Positions 5,586 to 9,423 of a stretch of DNA of 9,423 nt are shown here, piece after piece (position 1 is the first letter of the stretch; every line of letters starts with the position of its first letter). The stretch is from Methanoregula sp. (GTDB lineage Archaea > Halobacteriota > Methanomicrobia > Methanomicrobiales > Methanospirillaceae). A model generated the notes under the pieces. It ran no database searches. It saw nothing but the letters and a program-made list of their open reading frames with translations, and had not been told where the DNA came from. Made by a program: the position numbers and the translations under genes. The stretch is from the NCBI GenBank assembly GCA_003154335.1, contig PMDE01000060.1, positions 1,633 through 11,055 on the forward strand. The letters are read 5' to 3'.

Positions 5586-6131
5586 TTGAGAGAGTTACGC
5601 ATCCACGGCAGGGGCGGCCAGGGTTCCGTCACTGCTGCTGAATTAATTGCCGTCGCTGCATTCGAAGGGGGCGTCTTTGCCCAGGCCTTTCCGGCATTTG
5701 GTGTTGAGCGGCGGGGGGCACCGGTCCAGGCATTCGTACGATTTGATGATAAGGTTATCCGGAAGCGAAGTCAGGTTTACGAACCTGACTATATCATTGT
5801 CCAGGACAGCTCGTTGATCAAGGATGTGAATGTTTTCCAGGGAGTAAAGAATGGTGGAATTGTGATCGTGAATACGGAAAAGATACCTGATTACAAAGTG
5901 CCAGAAGGGGTAAAACTGATTACGATCGACGCAACCACTATTGCTCTCAAAACGATCGGGCTTCCCATAACCAATACATCGCTAATGGGAGCATTTGCTG
6001 CCGCTTCAGGAGAGATTAAATTCTCCGCACTGGAAAATGCTCTTAACCAGCGCTTCTCAAAAGAACTTGCAGTTAAGAATATTGAAGCGGCCAGGCAGGC
6101 CTATAAAATTGTTAAGGGAGCGGGTTTATGA
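5586..6131 (+). CDS. porC: pyruvate:ferredoxin oxidoreductase, gamma subunit
   Basis: This is the smallest catalytic-core subunit (domain III equivalent) of the four-subunit archaeal 2-oxoacid:ferredoxin oxidoreductase, which interconverts pyruvate plus CoA and acetyl-CoA plus CO2 with ferredoxin. The 181 residues are the usual length. Diagnostic are RIHGRGGQGSVTAAELIA (5-22) and the segment FPAFGVERRGAPVQAFVRF (35-53), both hallmarks of the gamma family. The start is TTG, supported by the GAGG 7 bases upstream and by alignment with the family N terminus. It is first in porCDAB and overlaps porD by four bases (ATGA at 6128-6131), so translation is probably coupled. Pyruvate specificity rather than 2-oxoglutarate or indolepyruvate is judged from the whole operon: a separate short two-cluster delta subunit and a pyruvate-type alpha and beta. 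Confidence 0.94.
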   Translation: MRELRIHGRGGQGSVTAAELIAVAAFEGGVFAQAFPAFGVERRGAPVQAFVRFDDKVIRKRSQVYEPDYIIVQDSSLIKDVNVFQGVKNGGIVIVNTEKIPDYKVPEGVKLITIDATTIALKTIGLPITNTSLMGAFAAASGEIKFSALENALNQRFSKELAVKNIEAARQAYKIVKGAGL

Positions 6132-6388
6132 CACTTGCAGTTGGGTGCAGGGCACGTCCCGGAAAATCCCGCGACAACAAAACCGGCTCGTGGCGTGTAT
6201 TCAGACCAGTGTTTGATAAAGAAAAATGCACAAAATGCGGGTTGTGCATCACCCTTTGTCCTGAAGGGTGCATTAGCGAGACTGAAGATGAATTCGTAAT
6301 TCCTGACTATACGTACTGTAAAGGTTGTGGGATCTGCGCAAAAGAGTGTCCGGGTAAAGGGATCGGGATGTTACAGGAGGAAAAATAG
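6128..6388 (+). CDS. porD: pyruvate:ferredoxin oxidoreductase, delta subunit (2[4Fe-4S] ferredoxin)
   Basis: The delta subunit carries two [4Fe-4S] clusters that pass electrons from the TPP-bearing beta subunit to external ferredoxin. The 86-residue protein has two complete CxxCxxCxxxCP motifs, with cysteines 34, 37, 40, 44 and 64, 67, 70, 74. Cys48 is an extra cysteine in the first loop. The N-terminal part RPGKSRDNKTGSWRVFRPVFD (10-30) is typical of PorD/VorD and not of free ferredoxins. The ATG overlaps the porC stop (ATGA), and a purine-rich AAGGGAG lies at a suitable distance inside porC. PorA begins directly after the stop codon. Confidence 0.95.
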   Translation: MTLAVGCRARPGKSRDNKTGSWRVFRPVFDKEKCTKCGLCITLCPEGCISETEDEFVIPDYTYCKGCGICAKECPGKGIGMLQEEK

Positions 6389-7543
6389 ATGATGCATATT
6401 ACCGAAGGTTCACATGCGGTTGCAGAAGCCGTTCGATTGTGTCGTCCACAGGTCATCTCAGCTTACCCAATTACCCCGCAAACTCATATTGTTGAGGCAC
6501 TCGCCGAGATAGTGGCAGATTGCCAGCTTGACGCTGAATATATTACAGTCGAAAATGAATTATCGGCGCTTTCAGCCTGTGTTGGTGCCAGTGCGGCTGG
6601 ATCCCGTACGTATTCTGCAACGACTTCCCAGGGACTTGCACTTATGTTTGAAGTCTGTTTTAACGCTGCAGGCATGCGCCTCCCGATAGTTATGTCGATT
6701 GCCAACCGGGCTCTTGGTGCACCACTGTCGATCTGGAACGACCAGCAGGATTCCATATCCCTCAGGGACTCAGGCTGGCTGCAATTCTATGCTGAAGACA
6801 ACCAGGAGGCTACTGACCTGCACTTTCTTGCTTATCGTGTTGCTGAAGATCATTCGGTTCTGCTCCCGGCACTCGTATGCTTTGATGGCTTCATCCTTTC
6901 CCATACCTATGAACCAGTCGACATGATCACGCAGGAGGATGCAGATCGTTTTCTTCCCAAGTTCTCACCCTACGAGCGGCTTGATGCTGCTGACCCGATC
7001 AGTTTTGGAATGTATGCGACTCCGGACTATTACCTTGAATTCAGGTATGAGATGGATCGCGTCCTCAAACAATCAAAGGAAATCATTCACAACGCCGGAA
7101 AAGAATTCGGATGCATGTTCGGCAGGGATTATAGTGCGATGATCGAAGGCTACCGGCTTGAAGATGCTGATACGGCAATTGTCGCCATGGGCTCGATCTG
7201 CGGAACAACAAAGGATTCAATTGACGAAATGCGTGATGAGGGTAAAAAAGTCGGGCTGCTCAAGATCCGGGTCTACCGCCCGTTTCCCACGGAAGAGGTT
7301 GCAAAAGCTCTTTCTCACGTTCAACGTGTTGCCGTTCTTGACAAGAATATTTCACTCGGCGCAAAAGGTGCAGTTGCTCTCGAAGTGAGGGACGCACTTT
7401 ATAGTTCCGGTATTCCGGTAAAAGACTTTATTATCGGCCTGGGGGGAAGAGATGTCAGAAAGAAAGATATCAAGGCAGTTGTTGCGCTCGTCGAAAAGGG
7501 CGAAGGCGACATATTCTACGGACTGCGCAGGGAGGTGCTCTGA
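6389..7543 (+). CDS. porA: pyruvate:ferredoxin oxidoreductase, alpha subunit
   Basis: This subunit forms domains I and II of the oxidoreductase and shares the TPP site with beta. The 384-residue length is normal for archaeal PorA. Visible family segments are ISAYPITPQTHIVEAL (23-38), TVENELSALSACVGASAAG (53-71, Glu57 at the position expected to contact the thiazolium cofactor ring system), ATTSQGLALM (77-86), and WNDQQDSISLRDSGWLQFYAEDNQEATDL (116-144), the stretch distinctive for pyruvate rather than oxoglutarate enzymes. A C-terminal transketolase-C-like domain follows (about 255-384, with VGLLKIRVYRPFPTEEV). AGGAGG at 6375-6380 precedes ATG 6389 by 8 bases. A second ATG at 6392 is also usable. 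One base separates its TGA from porB. Confidence 0.95.
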   Translation: MMHITEGSHAVAEAVRLCRPQVISAYPITPQTHIVEALAEIVADCQLDAEYITVENELSALSACVGASAAGSRTYSATTSQGLALMFEVCFNAAGMRLPIVMSIANRALGAPLSIWNDQQDSISLRDSGWLQFYAEDNQEATDLHFLAYRVAEDHSVLLPALVCFDGFILSHTYEPVDMITQEDADRFLPKFSPYERLDAADPISFGMYATPDYYLEFRYEMDRVLKQSKEIIHNAGKEFGCMFGRDYSAMIEGYRLEDADTAIVAMGSICGTTKDSIDEMRDEGKKVGLLKIRVYRPFPTEEVAKALSHVQRVAVLDKNISLGAKGAVALEVRDALYSSGIPVKDFIIGLGGRDVRKKDIKAVVALVEKGEGDIFYGLRREVL

Positions 7544-7544
7544 A

Positions 7545-8441
7545 ATGGTTGATAAAACCCTTGAGTTATTCGACTGCGGACACCGGGCATGCGGGGGGTG
7601 TGGTGCTGCACTCGCTGCGAGGATGGTAACAAAAGCAGCGGGAACGAATACCATTGTTGTTTCATCTACGGGGTGCATGGAAGTGTTCTCGACACCTTAC
7701 CCGGAGACCGCATGGAAGGTGCCGTGGATCCATTCCCTTTTTGAGAATGCAGCGGCAGTAGCATCGGGTATCGAAGCTTCGCTTAAAAAACAAGGAAGGA
7801 ACGAAAAAGTCGTGATCATGGCAGGAGATGGCGCCACCTTTGATATCGGGATGATTTGCATAAGCGGTGCCTTCGAGCGGGGTCATGATTTTACCTACAT
7901 CTGCTACGACAACGAGGCATACATGAATACTGGTATCCAGCGGTCCGGAGCGACTCCTTACGATGCGAGTACAACAACAAGTCCGGCTGGCAAATGCTCG
8001 TTTGGCAATAAACGCCCAAAAAAGGATATGCCACAGATTCTCGCTGCACATGGTTCACCCTATGTTGCAACTACATCAATCGCCTATCCTGCCGATCTGA
8101 TGCAAAAAGTTGAAAAAGCAATCAACACCCGCGGACCATGCTATGTCCAGATTCATGCGCCCTGTTGTACCGGGTGGGGTTTTGAAGGCGAGCAGACCAT
8201 TGCCATCGCAAAACTGGCGATAGAGACGGGACTGTGGGTCAACTATGAAATGGTAGAAGGAAAAGTAGTAAAAGCAAAAAAAGTTGTGCGTAAGCCGGTC
8301 GAAGAATACCTTAAGACCCAGAAAAGGTTCCGTCACCTTTTCAAGCCAACCCGTCAGGATGCTGAAATTGCGGCTATCCAGGCAATTGCGGACAGAAATG
8401 CAGAAAAATATGGGATCGATATCAAACTTAGAAAAGAATAA
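7545..8441 (+). CDS. porB: pyruvate:ferredoxin oxidoreductase, beta subunit (TPP-binding)
   Basis: This subunit binds thiamine diphosphate and the proximal [4Fe-4S] cluster. The 298-residue protein shows CGHRACGGCGAALAAR (11-26), with Cys16 and Cys19, then Cys44 in SSTGCMEV and Cys207 or Cys208 in HAPCCTGW, the spacing expected for the four cluster ligands. The TPP motif runs from GDGATFDIGM (94-103) to YDNEAYMNTG (121-130). TPYDASTTTSPAG (137-149) is also conserved in the family. Family length, the N terminus MVDKTLELFDCGH and the perfect GGAGGTG at 7531-7537, 7 bases before the ATG, fix the start at 7545; the frame is open further upstream but lies inside porA. Last gene of the operon, followed by T-run terminators. 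Confidence 0.96.
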   Translation: MVDKTLELFDCGHRACGGCGAALAARMVTKAAGTNTIVVSSTGCMEVFSTPYPETAWKVPWIHSLFENAAAVASGIEASLKKQGRNEKVVIMAGDGATFDIGMICISGAFERGHDFTYICYDNEAYMNTGIQRSGATPYDASTTTSPAGKCSFGNKRPKKDMPQILAAHGSPYVATTSIAYPADLMQKVEKAINTRGPCYVQIHAPCCTGWGFEGEQTIAIAKLAIETGLWVNYEMVEGKVVKAKKVVRKPVEEYLKTQKRFRHLFKPTRQDAEIAAIQAIADRNAEKYGIDIKLRKE

Positions 8442-8452
8442 ACTAATTATCA

Positions 8453-8470
8453 TTTTTATCACCAATTTTT
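8453..8470 (+). terminator. T-run terminators after porB
   Basis: Two runs of five T (8453-8457 and 8466-8470) begin 12 bases after the porB stop codon in AT-rich sequence. They fit archaeal T-run termination of the por operon. No stable hairpin is seen before them. Confidence 0.5.
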
Positions 8471-8548
8471 CGTATCGTTCGCTTTACCTATTTATCGAGC
8501 TTAAAACCCGAACGGGGTAGCTGGGTATCATTGAGGAAATCAACAATG

Positions 8549-8555
8549 TTAATAG
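8549..8555 (+). promoter_or_regulatory. weak candidate TATA element of tRNA-Val
   Basis: TTAATAG is centred 31 bases before the mature tRNA 5' end, which would leave a leader of a few bases for RNase P to remove. It is the only A/T-rich element at a sensible distance, but the match is poor. The rest of 8471-8582 holds nothing that I recognise. Confidence 0.3.
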
Positions 8556-8582
8556 GGTGCAGGGAAACATTAGTAAGAGACC

Positions 8583-8656
8583 GGGCTCGTGGTCTAGTTG
8601 GTTATGACGTCGCCCTTACACGGCGGAGGTCGCCGGTTCAAATCCGGCCGGGCCCA
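8583..8656 (+). tRNA. tRNA-Val (anticodon UAC)
   Basis: A 74-nt cloverleaf can be folded by hand. The acceptor stem GGGCTCG pairs with CGGGCCC (one G-T pair). The D arm is GTC/GAC. The anticodon stem TCGCC/GGCGG encloses the loop CTTACAC, giving anticodon TAC, valine. A 5-nt variable loop AGGTC follows. The T arm GCCGG/CCGGC encloses TTCAAAT. The discriminator base is A8656. No intron is present and CCA is not encoded, as is common in archaea. A run of seven T begins immediately after the discriminator base. Confidence 0.97.
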
Positions 8657-8687
8657 TTTTTTTAAATCCCTTTTCTAAAAAAATGGG
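8653..8687. terminator. bidirectional terminator between tRNA-Val and the FKBP gene
   Basis: CCCATTTTTTTA (8653-8664) and TAAAAAAATGGG (8676-8687) form a perfect 12-bp inverted repeat around an 11-base loop. It places T7 on the plus strand after the tRNA (8657-8663) and T7 on the minus strand after the FKBP stop codon (8677-8683). Each convergent gene thus gets its own T-run. The left arm includes the last four bases of the mature tRNA. Confidence 0.65.
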
Positions 8688-8688
8688 G

Positions 8689-9255
8689 CTATTTTTTCCC
8701 GATTGTTGCCACTTGTATCGTAAAAGTAAGATTCTGACCGGCAAGTTCGTAGTTTGCATCAACGGTTACTGTCGAGGGTGTGACGTTGATGATCTTAACC
8801 GTTGTCGTTTCACCGTTTGAAGGATTGGTAACGGTCAGTTGATCGCCGATGACCGGGTTTGCTATCGAAAAGTTTGCTGACCGGTTCACCTTCACAACTA
8901 AATCGGGACGATATGGGCCGTACGCCTGATCGACTGGAAGTCTGACGGTCTTCACCTCACCAACCGCCATACCGGCAACAGCCTCGTCAAAGCCGGTGAT
9001 CATCTGCCCGGAACCGAGCGTGAATTCTAGCGGTGTCTTGTTCACGTTCGTGTCGAATACGGTCCCATTGTCAAGCTTCCCGGTATAATAAACTCCTACC
9101 GAATCGCCGGCCTTTGCCACAACATGGTTGAATGCGACAAACCAGATAATTGCAATAACAATGATTCCGGCGGCCGCCAGTATTCCGTACATGACATATT
9201 TTTTCTTGCGGGCGACTGCAGATTCTTTCCCCTTGATTTTTTCAGATTTCTTCAT
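8689..9255 (-). CDS. membrane-anchored FKBP-type peptidyl-prolyl cis-trans isomerase (SlyD-like)
   Basis: This protein catalyses cis-trans isomerisation of prolyl bonds and assists folding. The 188-residue product has a basic cytoplasmic N terminus (KKSEKIKGK...RKKK), one transmembrane helix (about 22-42) and a large C-terminal part that should face outside. The FKBP fold is shown by VGVYYTGKLDNGTVFDTN (53-70), FTLGSGQMITGFDEAVAGMAVGE (78-100) and LPVDQAYGPYRPDLV (106-120). The region from about 121 to 170 matches the insert-in-flap chaperone domain, followed by the SlyD-type closing stretch ELAGQNLTFTIQV (170-182). Six N-X-S/T sequons (Asn63, 72, 124, 128, 157, 175) fit a surface-exposed, possibly glycosylated protein. 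A 21-residue upstream extension is open but not family-like; ATG 9255 lies about 31 bases after a TATA box, so that start is preferred. It converges with tRNA-Val. Confidence 0.92.
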   Translation of the reverse strand: MKKSEKIKGKESAVARKKKYVMYGILAAAGIIVIAIIWFVAFNHVVAKAGDSVGVYYTGKLDNGTVFDTNVNKTPLEFTLGSGQMITGFDEAVAGMAVGEVKTVRLPVDQAYGPYRPDLVVKVNRSANFSIANPVIGDQLTVTNPSNGETTTVKIINVTPSTVTVDANYELAGQNLTFTIQVATIGKK

Positions 9256-9282
9256 GCTGGTCAGTACACAATAATCATGCAA

Positions 9283-9290
9283 CCATATAC
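9283..9290 (-). promoter_or_regulatory. TATA box of the FKBP gene
   Basis: Minus-strand GTATATGG is centred about 31 bases before the ATG at 9255. Transcription would begin within a few bases of that codon. This supports the shorter start and a nearly leaderless message, since no Shine-Dalgarno sequence is present. Confidence 0.5.
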
Positions 9291-9386
9291 AATTGACTGA
9301 TGAATACTTCCATGGCAAAAGTGAGGATATCTCTCAAATTCACCCGAAACGAGATGATATAATTCCCTGATTAGGGATTCCCCGGT

Positions 9387-9395
9387 GTTATATCG
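9387..9395 (+). promoter_or_regulatory. candidate TATA box pointing out of the right edge
   Basis: GTTATATCG is centred near 9391, 28 bases before an ATG at 9419 that is the last possible start in the window. The spacing is like that of the leaderless marker 12 promoter, so a plus-strand gene may start at 9419. Only five bases of it would be visible, so no gene is called. A small hairpin CCCT/AGGG (9364-9375) lies upstream. Confidence 0.25.
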
Positions 9396-9423
9396 TCTGA
9401 AAAAAATCCTTTATCTTCATGAT

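Noticed and set aside
7452..7544. Extension of the porB frame by 31 residues into porA
   Set aside because: The perfect GGAGGTG 7 bases before ATG 7545 and the family N terminus both place the start at 7545.
9311..9361. 16-codon plus-strand frame starting ATGGCAAAAGTG
   Set aside because: It is too short, has no ribosome-binding site or fitting promoter and resembles no known peptide.
9298..9370. Possible second C/D box RNA (TGATGA ... ATGATAT ... CTGA)
   Set aside because: Box C has a pyrimidine before TGATGA, no D' box or terminal stem is present, and the spacing is too long.

Overview
The window reads as chromosomal DNA of a methanogenic euryarchaeon, most likely of the order Methanomicrobiales. 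The evidence is a methenyl-H4MPT cyclohydrolase (mch), a gene of the methanogenesis marker 12 family, an archaeal Orc1/Cdc6 initiator, a four-subunit pyruvate:ferredoxin oxidoreductase, a tRNA without encoded CCA, TATA-box promoters with very short or no leaders, and T-run terminators. The order is my inference from the feel of the proteins, not from a search. I see no insertion sequence, phage gene, CRISPR array or compositionally foreign block.

Left part (1-4631), minus strand: mch (C1 pathway of methanogenesis), orc1/cdc6 (replication initiation), a 383-residue protein of the cofactor-independent phosphoglycerate mutase superfamily that may really be a homoserine kinase, and an NAD-dependent nucleotide-sugar epimerase. 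The 197-bp gap between cdc6 and the mutase-like gene is not empty. It holds, on the plus strand, a well-formed C/D box sRNA gene: two ATGATGA boxes, two CTGA boxes, a perfect 5-bp terminal stem and its own TATA-like box. Its 12-nt D' guide is complementary to what I recall as the archaeal 23S rRNA helix 69 region. This is the most interesting item in the window.

Middle (4632-8441), plus strand: a 40-bp divergent promoter region separates the epimerase from methanogenesis marker 12, a putative ASKHA-fold protein. The porCDAB operon (gamma, delta, alpha, beta) follows, with tight or overlapping junctions and good Shine-Dalgarno sites. It links acetyl-CoA, CO2, pyruvate and reduced ferredoxin, which in a methanogen mainly means pyruvate synthesis.

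Right part (8442-9423): tRNA-Val(UAC) on the plus strand converges with a membrane-anchored, outward-facing FKBP-type prolyl isomerase on the minus strand. The two share a 12-bp inverted repeat that carries a T7 run on each strand and includes the tRNA 3' end. The last 170 bases hold only the FKBP promoter and a weak promoter-like signal pointing out of the window. The first 151 bases hold T-run terminators for mch and a strong ribosome-binding-like sequence facing out of the left edge.
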